From Reyranella sp. (GTDB taxonomy: Bacteria; Pseudomonadota; Alphaproteobacteria; Reyranellales; Reyranellaceae), in NCBI RefSeq assembly GCF_030651995.1, contig NZ_JAUSBN010000040.1:1-64000 (forward strand): a stretch of 64,000 nucleotides of DNA. The letters run 5' to 3'. This document shows, one piece after another, positions 32,882-41,184 of the stretch (position 1 is the stretch's first letter; the number at the start of each line of letters is the position of its first letter). A program made the position numbers and the translations under genes. The notes below the pieces were generated by a model, which searched no databases, was not told the origin of the DNA, and saw only the letters and a program-made list of their open reading frames with translations.

Positions 32882-33358
32882 ATGCCCCGCCGTCCACCAC
32901 GCCTGCCGCCGCTCTTGGCGGAATTCGACGATGACGAACGCGACGCCGTCCTGGCCGCGAACCGCGCCTTCTACAAAGCCTTCAACGATCGCGACGCCGC
33001 TGCCATGGACCAGATCTGGGCACCCACCGGATCGGTGATCTGCCTGCATCCCGGCCAGGCCGCCCTCCTCGAGCGCGCGGAGATCATGGCGAGCTGGCGC
33101 GCCATCATGAAGCACCCCGAGGCACCCCGCGTGCGCTGCACCGAGGAATGGGTCGTCGGCCGGCCGGGCCTCGCGCTCGTGATCTGCCGCGAAGTCCTGC
33201 GCAATGGCCAGCTCATGGCCAGCAACCTCTACGTTCGCCTGGCCGACGGGTGGCACATGGCAAGCCACCATTCCGGCCCTGTGCCGCCGGTCGCGACCGA
33301 ACGCGCGACGCCGCCCGCCTCAGCGATTCCGGCGCGGGACCGGCGCAGGCTGCACTAG
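32882..33358 (+). CDS. SnoaL/NTF2-like domain protein (DUF4440-type)
   Basis: A 158-residue protein with the NTF2-like cone fold: VLAANRAFYKAFNDRDAAAM, DQIWAPTGSVICLHPGQAAL, ASWRAIMKHPEAPRV and NLYVRLADGWHMASHHSGPV. Family members are often small isomerases, hydrolases or binding proteins, and no specific activity can be given. The C-terminal 25 residues are Pro/Ala/Arg-rich and probably flexible. Its stop shares CTAG with the opposing LprI/DUF3298 gene. Confidence 0.8.
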   Translation: MPRRPPRLPPLLAEFDDDERDAVLAANRAFYKAFNDRDAAAMDQIWAPTGSVICLHPGQAALLERAEIMASWRAIMKHPEAPRVRCTEEWVVGRPGLALVICREVLRNGQLMASNLYVRLADGWHMASHHSGPVPPVATERATPPASAIPARDRRRLH

Positions 33359-34359
33359 CGGGAGATGGGGCCGCCGGCGCGCAGCAGCGGCTTCAGCCGA
33401 CTGTAGGGAATGTCGACCGTGTAGGGCCCGGCCGAGTAAGGACCGACCTCGTACTGGTTGAAATAGATCTGCAGCTTGTCGGCCTGCCAGCAGAAATGGC
33501 CGCTGGTGTTGACCGTCTTGGTGAGCTTGTTGGGCTGCAGCGCATCCTCGAAGCCGGGATTGTCGACGAACTGCTTCTTGAGATCCGCGCCGACGGTTGC
33601 GACCACCTCCTGAAGCCATGGCGCGCCGGGAGCAAATACCCCTTCGGGCGTGACAGCCTTGCCTGTACGCAGGTCGACGAGCGTGCAACTCGTGCTGCCA
33701 TAACCATGGGCGCCGCCGGTGAACGCCCAGAAGGTCAGTGCGACGGTGATGACATCGGGGTCGGGGCGAAAGAGCGAATAGCTCTGCAAGGCCTGCCATT
33801 CCTGCTCACGATCAAGGCCGGCATCGGCCGTCGGCGTCGTTTCGCGTGCAGCCTTCGTGGCCGCCTCGGCATAGGCACGATTGACGGAGGTGAAGTCGGC
33901 CGTCGTGCCGGCGAACCGCGGGTAGCGAAGATCGATCGAATAGGTCACCTTGCCGACCTTCCCGCTCCGCTCGATCGACTGGTCCTCGATGAAGGGATAG
34001 GGACCCGCGGCCGACGCCTTGAGGTCGGCGATGCGATCAGCGTAACGCGTCTTCAGGCAGCGCCCGATGACATCGGGATCGTCGTTCGGCACGCAGGCTC
34101 GATTTCGGTCAACGATCCAGCGGAGCTGGCTCTTTTCCAGACTCGCCTTCGCCGATCCATTCAGTTTGGCGAGGAGTGCCGTGTAAAGGCCTGACAACTC
34201 GCGGTCGGCTTTCGCCATGACCGGGTCCTTGCAGATCGCCCGCTCCGCCCCGTTGGACGCCTTGGCGCAGTCGAAGCTCGGGCCGGTTTGCGCCAGGGCA
34301 GCAATGGGGAGCAGTGCGACCACTGCCGCGACCGCAAGCCCCCTCACACCCGCCTCCAT
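33355..34359 (-). CDS. Exported LprI-type plus DUF3298 protein
   Basis: A 334-residue secreted protein. Residues 1-23 form a signal peptide (LAVAAVVALLPIAALAQ). An LprI (PF07007) domain follows with FDCAKASNGAERAICKDP...ADRELSGLYTALL and paired cysteines (about 30-110), a lysozyme-inhibitor-type fold. The C-terminal half (about 180-330) is a DUF3298/RsiV-like domain: FWAFTGGAHGYGSTSCTLVDLRTGK and IYFNQYEVGPYSAGPYTVDIPY. It may protect the envelope from lysozyme or bind peptidoglycan (inference). Its start lies inside the end of the aminotransferase gene (16-base overlap). Confidence 0.85.
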   Translation of the reverse strand: MEAGVRGLAVAAVVALLPIAALAQTGPSFDCAKASNGAERAICKDPVMAKADRELSGLYTALLAKLNGSAKASLEKSQLRWIVDRNRACVPNDDPDVIGRCLKTRYADRIADLKASAAGPYPFIEDQSIERSGKVGKVTYSIDLRYPRFAGTTADFTSVNRAYAEAATKAARETTPTADAGLDREQEWQALQSYSLFRPDPDVITVALTFWAFTGGAHGYGSTSCTLVDLRTGKAVTPEGVFAPGAPWLQEVVATVGADLKKQFVDNPGFEDALQPNKLTKTVNTSGHFCWQADKLQIYFNQYEVGPYSAGPYTVDIPYSRLKPLLRAGGPISR

Positions 34360-35495
34360 CGCTTGAGGCGACGCACGGCCTCCTCCATCTCCGCGGTGGA
34401 GCCGGCGAAGGAGATGCGCAAGGTGCCGGCCCCGCGCGCGCGGTCGAAGTCGACGCCCGGCGTCGTCGCCACACCGGCCTCCCGCAGCATGCGGCTGCAG
34501 AAGTCGCGGCTGTCGTTGGTGAGGTGCGAGACGTCGGCATAGATGTAGAAGGCGCCCTGGGCCGGCGTCAGCCGGTCGAGGCCTGCCGCGGGAAGGCCTG
34601 CCATCAGCAGGTCGCGGTTGGTGCGGTAGCGCTTCACGTGGCCGTCGAGTTCTTCGCGGCAGTCGAAAGCCGCCAGAGCCGCATACTGGCTGAGCGTCGG
34701 CACCGAGATGAAGAAGTTCTGCGCGAGCCGCTCGATCGGCCGAACCATGTCAGGCGGCACGACCAGCCAGCCCACCCGCCATCCGGTCATGGAGAAATAC
34801 TTGGAGAAGCTGTTCACCACGATTGCCGTGTCGGACACCTCGGCTGCCGAGTGGGTTTCGCCCTCATAGACGATGCCATGATAGATCTCGTCGGAGATCA
34901 GCCGCACGCCGTTGGCATTGCACCAGTCGGCCAACGCCTTCAGTTCGCCGCGCGTGACCATTGTGCCGGTCGGATTGGAGGGGCTCGCCACGATCAGCCC
35001 GTCGAGGGGACCGGCTTTCTCGAGGGCCGCGACCGTGGGCTGGAAACGATCGGCCGCCGAGGTTGGCAGGTCGACCGCCTCGAGATTGAGCGCCGCCAGG
35101 ATGTTGCGGTAGGCCGGATAGCCGGGGGCCGCCAGCGCCACGCGGTCGCCGGCATCGAAGCTCGCGAGAAAGGCCAGCGGAAAGCCACCGGAGGAGCCCG
35201 TCGTGACGATGACACGCTCAGGGGAAACCTCGGCGCCGTAGGTCTCGCCATAATATCGGGCGATGCGCTCGCGCAGCGCCGGCATGCCCAGCGCGGCGAC
35301 GTAGCCGATCCTGTCTGCGTCGAGGGCCGCATGCGCCGCCGCGAGCGCACCCTTCGGGGCCGGCGTGCTCGGCTGCCCGACCTCGAGATGGATCACCACG
35401 TCACCCGCCGCTTCCTTCTCGGCAGCGGCGGCCATCACGTCCATGACGATGAAGGGATCGACGCCGGCCGAGCGGCGCGAGAGCTTGCCTGCCAT
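34344..35495 (-). CDS. PLP-dependent class I/II aminotransferase
   Basis: A 383-residue fold-type I aminotransferase. Conserved parts are HLEVGQPSTPAPKGALAAAH, RVIVTTGSSGGFPLAFLASF, SPSNPTGTMVTRGELKALAD, LISDEIYHGIVYEG (Asp and Tyr contact the cofactor) and the Schiff-base lysine in NSFSKYFSMTGWRVGW. The C-terminal Arg (TLRISFAGS) binds the substrate carboxylate. It most resembles the aspartate/aromatic aminotransferase or LL-DAP-aminotransferase-like group; the donor cannot be fixed. The LprI/DUF3298 gene overlaps its 3' end. Confidence 0.9.
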   Translation of the reverse strand: MAGKLSRRSAGVDPFIVMDVMAAAAEKEAAGDVVIHLEVGQPSTPAPKGALAAAHAALDADRIGYVAALGMPALRERIARYYGETYGAEVSPERVIVTTGSSGGFPLAFLASFDAGDRVALAAPGYPAYRNILAALNLEAVDLPTSAADRFQPTVAALEKAGPLDGLIVASPSNPTGTMVTRGELKALADWCNANGVRLISDEIYHGIVYEGETHSAAEVSDTAIVVNSFSKYFSMTGWRVGWLVVPPDMVRPIERLAQNFFISVPTLSQYAALAAFDCREELDGHVKRYRTNRDLLMAGLPAAGLDRLTPAQGAFYIYADVSHLTNDSRDFCSRMLREAGVATTPGVDFDRARGAGTLRISFAGSTAEMEEAVRRLKRWRRV

Positions 35496-35503
35496 GTCGC
35501 TGT

Positions 35504-36877
35504 CTATTGAGCGATCATCGAGAGGCCGGCACCGGCGGGATCCGCTCCCGTCCGACAGGCTTCAGGCCTGCCACGCAGACCCGAGGGGCAGGCGATGGCG
35601 TTCACGAAGCCACCCTGTGCTCGGCGATCTGCCAGGACCGCCGCCAGATTGCGACTGCTTTCGATGACCTCACGCGCCACGTACCCGACGGCCTGGGCGG
35701 CTGTCGGTCCGCCGCCACCCGCACCGGCAAAGGTGAACTCGCCATTGCCGGGATTGGCGATGATCATCGGACTGACCGAAGCCGCCTCGGGATTGGGCGA
35801 GCCCAGCATGATGCCACTGCCGGGGACCACGACGCGCGCGCCGAAGAGCTGCCCCATCGAGACCGCACAGGCAGCCGCCCCGCCCTTGCTGTCGACGGCG
35901 GCGAAGCCTGCGAAGCCACCGGAATCGACCGGCATGCCGCCGGCCGGCTGCTGCCCGTTCCAGCCTGCGAGGACCGACGAGCCGGCCGCTGGCGACGGCG
36001 CGACATAGACGCGGCTGCGATAGTGACTGACCGACATCGGCGCCGACGAGATCGGCACCGCCGAACGCAACGTATCGAGGGGCAGGCTGCCGCCGGCCTG
36101 CGAAACCTGTTCGGAAAAGGTGCGCGCCAGGGCGCCCTGGAAGAATTCCGCTCCGCCGCGCTGGCGAATGCCGCCCAGCACCGTAGCGAGTTCCGGCTGG
36201 GTGAGAAGCGCGCCCTCCGAGACGCTGCCGAAGATCCGACGTGCCTCGGCGTCTGCACCCAGCAGAGAACCGCCCGCCTGCAGGTCGCGCGCCAACGCAC
36301 GCGACACCTGGAAGCCGAAACGCGCCAGGCGCTCGGCCGGCGACACCGTCTGCTCCCAGCGCAGCTGGCCGTGACGGACATGCATCAGGGTGATGGCGCG
36401 CACACCATTCGGCACGGAGAAGGGCGTACCCTTGACGGCCCCGGGCGCCGCCACGGGAGGAAACACGAAGGCTTCGGATTGCTTCGTCTTGTCATTGTGG
36501 ACGACGCACGCCCCGGACGCACCGAGCGAGGCCGCCGACGGCAGCGTCACAGAGAGTGCAAAGTACATCGCGACGGCGGCATCGGTGGCGTTTCCGCCGG
36601 CGCCCAGAATATCGCGCCCGACCTCGGCCGCTCGGCTTTCCTCGGCCGTGGTGGCGGCAAAGCTGCTGCCCTTGCTGACGATCGATGCGCCTCTCCGGTT
36701 TTCCGGCAGGCCGGCGGGGTTTTCGGCATTCTCGGCGCGATCCCGCGCGCGGTCCGTCTCACTAAAGCCACAACCGGCCAGCAAGAAAACCCCGATCAGG
36801 GCTGCGTTGCGCAATTGACGCGGTCGCCGCCCGTTTCTAGCTTGCCTGAGCCCCGTGCCGACCTTGTTCAAACGCAT
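35504..36877 (-). CDS. Gamma-glutamyltransferase-like lipoprotein lacking the catalytic threonine
   Basis: A protein of about 457 residues resembling GGT. Residues 1-36 hold a lipoprotein signal with lipobox LAGC (Cys36). Matches include AATTAEESRAAEVGRDILGAGGNATDAAVAM, the substrate-binding segment near ASGACVVHNDKTK, and the late SGIMLGSPNPEAASVSPMI. Active GGT self-cleaves at Thr in TTHxSVVD; here the aligned segment is GGFAGFAAVDSKGG, with no Thr at that place, so it should neither process nor transfer. ATG 36877 has GAGGGTGGTG before it. Its 5' end overlaps the divergent protease gene. Confidence 0.8.
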   Translation of the reverse strand: MRLNKVGTGLRQARNGRRPRQLRNAALIGVFLLAGCGFSETDRARDRAENAENPAGLPENRRGASIVSKGSSFAATTAEESRAAEVGRDILGAGGNATDAAVAMYFALSVTLPSAASLGASGACVVHNDKTKQSEAFVFPPVAAPGAVKGTPFSVPNGVRAITLMHVRHGQLRWEQTVSPAERLARFGFQVSRALARDLQAGGSLLGADAEARRIFGSVSEGALLTQPELATVLGGIRQRGGAEFFQGALARTFSEQVSQAGGSLPLDTLRSAVPISSAPMSVSHYRSRVYVAPSPAAGSSVLAGWNGQQPAGGMPVDSGGFAGFAAVDSKGGAAACAVSMGQLFGARVVVPGSGIMLGSPNPEAASVSPMIIANPGNGEFTFAGAGGGGPTAAQAVGYVAREVIESSRNLAAVLADRRAQGGFVNAIACPSGLRGRPEACRTGADPAGAGLSMIAQ

Positions 36878-38240
36878 CACCACCCTCTTATGTCTGACGC
36901 TCTTCGCGCTGGCACCGTTTCGTGCCGCGACGGCTCAGCAAGGTCAACGCCTCAATCTGATCCGTGACGCCGAGATCGAGAGCACGATCCGGACCTTCAC
37001 GATCCCGATCTGGAAGGCGGCCGGTCTCGACCCCAACGGCGTCGAGATCATGCTCGTCCAGGATGGATCGCTCAACGCCTTCGTCGCCGGTGGTCAGCGC
37101 ATCTTCATCAACACCGGCCTGATCATGCGGACCGAACGGCCGAACCAGTTGATCGGCGTCTTGGCCCATGAGAGCGGGCACATCGCCGGCGGGCACCTCG
37201 CCCGCATGCAGGAGGAACTGCGCAGCCTTTCCACCCTTCAGATCCTGGAGACGATCCTGGCGGGCGGCGCCATGGCTGGGGGAGTCGCGGGCGGCGCCGG
37301 CGCCGGCGGCAGCGGCGGCGGCCATGGCGGCGGCACCGGGCGACCGATGGCGCCGGGGTCGCTGATGTCTTTCCTCAAGTACACGCAGACGCAGGAAAGC
37401 GCGGCCGACCAGGCGGCGATCACCTATCTGCAGCGCACCGGCCAGTCGCCCAAGGGCACGATCGAGTTCCTGCGGTACCTGCAGCGAGAGGAGAAGCTCG
37501 CGATCAACCGCCGCGACCCCTATCTCACCACCCACCCGCTGACACCGGAGCGCATTTCCGCCTTCGAGCAGGCCGCGGCGAACTCGCCCTATGCCAACAC
37601 GCCCGACTCGCCGCAATTCCTGATGCTGCACCAGCGCATGGTGGCAAAGCTCTATGGATTCGTCGCCCCCGATACGGCCCTGCAGCGCTACGGTGAAGCC
37701 GACCGATCACTCCCGGCGCGTTATGCCCGCGCCATCGCGCTCTATCGCAAGGGCGCGCTCGGCTCGGCCCTGCTGACGATCGACGGATTGTTGAAGGAGT
37801 ATCCCAACGACCCGTACTTCCACGAAGTGCGGGCCCAGATGCTCTACGAGAACGGCCGCGCTGCCGAAGCGATCCCGTCCTATCGCCGGGCCGTGCAGCT
37901 CGCACCGGCGGCGGCGATCCTGAAGATCGACCTCGCGCGTGCGCTGCTCGACGTCAACAATCCCGACAATATCCGGGAGGCGATGCGCAACCTCAACCTG
38001 GCTTCGCAGCAGGAGGCCGGAAGCTTCGAGCTCTGGCGCCTCATGGCATCGGGCTACTCCCAACTCAACGATCAGGGTATGACCTCCCTCGCACGGGCCG
38101 AGATGGCGGCACTTCGTGGCCAGCGTGCCGAAGCCCAGGCCCATGCGGAGGCGGCTTCGCGTCAACTCCCCGCCGGGACGCCGTCCTGGCAGCGGGCGCA
38201 GGATCTCAAGGCCTATATCAACAGCCGGCCCCGCAAGTAG
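36855..38240 (+). CDS. M48 metalloprotease with TPR repeats (BepA-like)
   Basis: A 461-residue periplasmic protein. A signal peptide covers about residues 1-27 (TTLLCLTLFALAPFRAATAQ). The M48 zinc protease domain has HESGH at 105-109 and the third ligand in QESAADQAAI. A Gly/Ala-rich loop (GGAGAGGSGGGHGGG) lies between them. The C-terminal half is TPR repeats (ARYARAIALYRKGALGSALL onward). BepA (YfgC) chaperones LptD assembly and degrades stalled outer-membrane proteins. The start is a GTG at 36855 (TTG 36864 is possible), inside the GGT-like gene. A DsbA-like gene follows. Confidence 0.9.
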   Translation: MPTLFKRITTLLCLTLFALAPFRAATAQQGQRLNLIRDAEIESTIRTFTIPIWKAAGLDPNGVEIMLVQDGSLNAFVAGGQRIFINTGLIMRTERPNQLIGVLAHESGHIAGGHLARMQEELRSLSTLQILETILAGGAMAGGVAGGAGAGGSGGGHGGGTGRPMAPGSLMSFLKYTQTQESAADQAAITYLQRTGQSPKGTIEFLRYLQREEKLAINRRDPYLTTHPLTPERISAFEQAAANSPYANTPDSPQFLMLHQRMVAKLYGFVAPDTALQRYGEADRSLPARYARAIALYRKGALGSALLTIDGLLKEYPNDPYFHEVRAQMLYENGRAAEAIPSYRRAVQLAPAAAILKIDLARALLDVNNPDNIREAMRNLNLASQQEAGSFELWRLMASGYSQLNDQGMTSLARAEMAALRGQRAEAQAHAEAASRQLPAGTPSWQRAQDLKAYINSRPRK

Positions 38241-38262
38241 CCGACTCTGGAGAACACACGAT

Positions 38263-39048
38263 ATGCGTTCAATTCTACTGGCTCTCATGGCTGGCCTGAT
38301 CGTCGTCGGCGCCGTTGTCGCAACCCGCACGAGCCTGTCCCGGGTCGCGACCGCCCCGGCCGCGTCCAGCGCTCCGGACGTCGCGGCTGCCGCCGCCGTT
38401 CCGGCCGACCTCGGAAAGAGCATCCGCGCCTATCTGATGGCCAATCCGGAAGTGCTGGTCGAGGCCATGCAGGAACTCGAGCGCAAGCAGGATACGCAGC
38501 GCGATGCCGTGGCGGCGAAGGCGATCGGCCAGAGCGAGGCCGAGCTGTTCCGCGACGCCGACAGTCCCACGGGTGGCAATCCCGCGGGCGACGTCACCAT
38601 CGTCGAGTTCAACGACTATCAGTGCCCCTACTGCAAGCGCGCCCACCAGGCGGTGAAGTCGGTCACCGGGGCCGACGGCAAAGTGAAGATCATCTACAAG
38701 GACCTGCCGATCCTCGGCGAGCCGTCGCGAATCGCCGCCCTGGCCGCGCTCGCTTCGGTGAAGCAGGGCAAGCACCAGGCGCTGCACAATGCGCTGATGG
38801 AATTCAACGGCAAGCTCGACCGCGAGAAGATCCTGCAGACCGCCGCCTCGGTCGGCATCGACGTCGCCCAGCTCGAGAAGGACATGGAAGATCCCAGGCT
38901 GAAGCAGATCATCGACCGCAACATGGCGCTTGCCGCCGCGCTGGGCGTGCGCGGCACGCCGGCCTTCGTCATCGGCAAGCAGTTCGTGCCGGGCGCGGTC
39001 GACGCCGAGTCGCTGAAGGCCCTGATCGCCGACGCCCGGAAGAACTAG
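38263..39048 (+). CDS. DsbA-family thiol-disulfide oxidoreductase
   Basis: A 261-residue exported thioredoxin-fold protein. Residues 1-20 form a signal or membrane anchor (ILLALMAGLIVVGAVVAT); an Ala-rich linker follows. The redox motif is CPYC at 121-124 in FNDYQCPYCKRA, and the cis-Pro loop is RGTPAFVIGKQ. The helical insert of DsbA lies between. It probably forms disulfides in envelope proteins and follows the BepA-like gene by 22 bases, a sensible pairing for outer-membrane protein assembly. Its stop shares CTAG with the opposing gene. Confidence 0.9.
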   Translation: MRSILLALMAGLIVVGAVVATRTSLSRVATAPAASSAPDVAAAAAVPADLGKSIRAYLMANPEVLVEAMQELERKQDTQRDAVAAKAIGQSEAELFRDADSPTGGNPAGDVTIVEFNDYQCPYCKRAHQAVKSVTGADGKVKIIYKDLPILGEPSRIAALAALASVKQGKHQALHNALMEFNGKLDREKILQTAASVGIDVAQLEKDMEDPRLKQIIDRNMALAAALGVRGTPAFVIGKQFVPGAVDAESLKALIADARKN

Positions 39049-40517
39049 CGGGACACCGTCGCGGTCAAGCCGAGCGCATTCACGAGGTCTGCGCCCGGCT
39101 TCAGGAGGTAGTCGAGCTTTTCCAGGCCCAGCGCCGGCTGCGGCGCGGCGTCGAGGGTCAGCACGCCGCCCTGCTCGACGAAGCGGGCGACCCCGTCGAG
39201 AACCTTCGACATATCCTGGGTGATCAGCACGCCAGGCGGCTGATAGCGCCGGATCTCGGTCGCCAGTGCCGCGCGCTCTGCCGCTACCGGCTGGCCGCTG
39301 AGCCGCGCCTTCGCTTGGAGGCTGCGCTGAAGCAGACTCTTGTCGACGACCACCAGCCTGGCCGAGGCCAGCGCCGCCTTGGTGCCCAGCAGGCCAAAGG
39401 GGTCGGCCTCGTCGATTGTTCTCCAGAACTCGTCATCGACGTCGATGAGCCGTGCGGCCAAAGTGATATCGACCAGGTCGGGACCGTTCAGCTTGCAATC
39501 CTCGACCTTCAGCGCATGGCGGGCGCGATCCTCGACGGTGCTGCAGTCGAAGCCCAGCCGCACCTCCTTCACGTTCATCGACTGCAGGAGCATGCGCATG
39601 CCGAGCGCCTCGACGCTGCGCAACGAGGGTGCCAGAACGAAATCCTCGACGCGCAGGCGCGAGCGGCCGACGTCGCCGCTTTCACGCCTGGTCTCGGTCG
39701 AAACGCTGCCCAGCGACAGGCCGTATCGGGTCATGAGATCGCCGCCAAATCCGGACATGCGCCCCTCAGCCATGGGAACCCGGCCGATCGGCATCCCCGG
39801 CTCCCAGTCGAGCGACGAGGCCAAGGCAATGGGCCGGCGGAGGTCGATGCCGCGCGCCGTGGTCTCTGCGACGGTGACGCCCGCCATCCGTGCGCCTGCC
39901 GGCTTGACCTGCCAGTCCTTCATTTCGAGCGAGTCGATCAGTCCGCGCACGTACCCCGTCACGGTGAGCCGGGCCACGCTCTGGGTCATCAGTTCCAAGG
40001 ACGTATAGGAGAAGCCGCTCTGCTCCAGGCGGTCCACCGAAAGCACCCCCAGCAGACGGGCCATCATCACTTCGTTGCGGAACGGTCCCTCATAGGTCGA
40101 GTCATATCGCGGGAGATCGATATTGGTGCCGGTCAACTCGCCGATCGTCCAGGAATTGCCGGCGTCGGGTTGGGCCAACCGGAAATTGCGCAGGTAGAGC
40201 CGTGCGACATGAAGGGGATCGCCCCAGTTCAGGCCGCGCAACGGCAGGCGTCCCTGCAGCAACTCGTCCAGTGGCCAGGCCAGCCCGGATGCCTGCCATT
40301 CGTCGACCCTCAGTTCGCCGTTCGGTCCGCCCGCCACGTTGCTCAAAGCGATGCTGCGGTCGAGCAGCCCGACTGTGACCATCTCGACCTGAACGCCGTT
40401 CTGCGCGAGGCCGGCCTTGAGACGAGACGCCGCGAAGCCCTCGGCAAACGGGATTGCTGCGGCCCCGATCCCGATCAGGGCCAGGACGGCGCCGAGAGCG
40501 ACGACGGACTTCCTCAC
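39045..40517 (-). CDS. Membrane-anchored AsmA-like exported protein, function unknown
   Basis: A protein of about 490 residues with one N-terminal membrane segment (SVVALGAVLALIGIGAAAI), then a long beta-rich exported part with repeated amphipathic strands: NGVQVEMVTVGLLDRSIALS, SLEMKDWQVKPAGARMAG, GRSRLRVEDFVLAPS. The layout resembles AsmA/DUF748 proteins, but I cannot name a family. The start is GTG at 40517, overlapping the maiA stop (GTGA). It is the last gene of the homogentisate operon, an odd partner for a catabolic set. Confidence 0.65.
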   Translation of the reverse strand: MRKSVVALGAVLALIGIGAAAIPFAEGFAASRLKAGLAQNGVQVEMVTVGLLDRSIALSNVAGGPNGELRVDEWQASGLAWPLDELLQGRLPLRGLNWGDPLHVARLYLRNFRLAQPDAGNSWTIGELTGTNIDLPRYDSTYEGPFRNEVMMARLLGVLSVDRLEQSGFSYTSLELMTQSVARLTVTGYVRGLIDSLEMKDWQVKPAGARMAGVTVAETTARGIDLRRPIALASSLDWEPGMPIGRVPMAEGRMSGFGGDLMTRYGLSLGSVSTETRRESGDVGRSRLRVEDFVLAPSLRSVEALGMRMLLQSMNVKEVRLGFDCSTVEDRARHALKVEDCKLNGPDLVDITLAARLIDVDDEFWRTIDEADPFGLLGTKAALASARLVVVDKSLLQRSLQAKARLSGQPVAAERAALATEIRRYQPPGVLITQDMSKVLDGVARFVEQGGVLTLDAAPQPALGLEKLDYLLKPGADLVNALGLTATVSR

Positions 40518-41155
40518 GGTTCGGCATCCGGCTGCTTCGAAGGCTGCGCCGCATCGAAGGCAGGATGCTTCATGCAGGCATCGTGGATGCGCTGGATGGC
40601 CGGATAGCGCTTCATGTCGACCTTGAACCTCAGGGCGTTGAAGACCTGCGGCACCAGGCACATGTCGGCCATCGTAGGCGTGTCGCCATGGCTGAAGGTG
40701 CTGCCATCCCGCTGCGCCAGCGTCGCCTCGTAGGAATCGAAGCCGGTTTCGATCCAATGCCGCGACCAGGCAAAGGCGCTTTCCTCGGTCTGATCGAATT
40801 TCTGGCGCAGATAGGCCATCACCCGCAGGTTCTGGATGGGATGGATGTCCGCACTCACGATCAGCGACAGAGCCCGCACCCGGGCCCGGCCGACCGGCTC
40901 CCTGGGAAGCAGCGGCGGCTCGGGATGCGTCTCCTCCAGATACTCCATGATGGCCAGCGACTGGGTCAGCACGGCCCCATCGTCCAGCACCAGCGCCGGC
41001 ACGAGCTTCTGCGGATTGAGCGCGGCATAGTCAGCCGACGATTGCTCGCCCCTCCTTAGATGCCGCGACGCATGTTCGACGGCAATGCCCTTGAGATTGA
41101 GCGCAATGCGCACACGAAACGCCGCCGAGGACCGAAAATAGCCGATGAGCTTCAT
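40514..41155 (-). CDS. maiA: Maleylacetoacetate isomerase
   Basis: A 213-residue zeta-class GST-fold enzyme that converts 4-maleylacetoacetate to 4-fumarylacetoacetate in tyrosine degradation. The N-terminal motif SSAAFRVRIALNLKGI matches the SSxxWRVRI signature with Ala/Phe variation, and QKLVPALVLDDGAVLTQSLAIMEYLEE follows. The C-terminal helical half has WIETGFDSYEATLAQ. GCGGAGG precedes the ATG at 41155. It lies between the fumarylacetoacetate hydrolase gene and the AsmA-like gene. Confidence 0.92.
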   Translation of the reverse strand: MKLIGYFRSSAAFRVRIALNLKGIAVEHASRHLRRGEQSSADYAALNPQKLVPALVLDDGAVLTQSLAIMEYLEETHPEPPLLPREPVGRARVRALSLIVSADIHPIQNLRVMAYLRQKFDQTEESAFAWSRHWIETGFDSYEATLAQRDGSTFSHGDTPTMADMCLVPQVFNALRFKVDMKRYPAIQRIHDACMKHPAFDAAQPSKQPDAEP

Positions 41156-41184
41156 GACCGCCTCCGCGGCCACTCTAGCACGGC

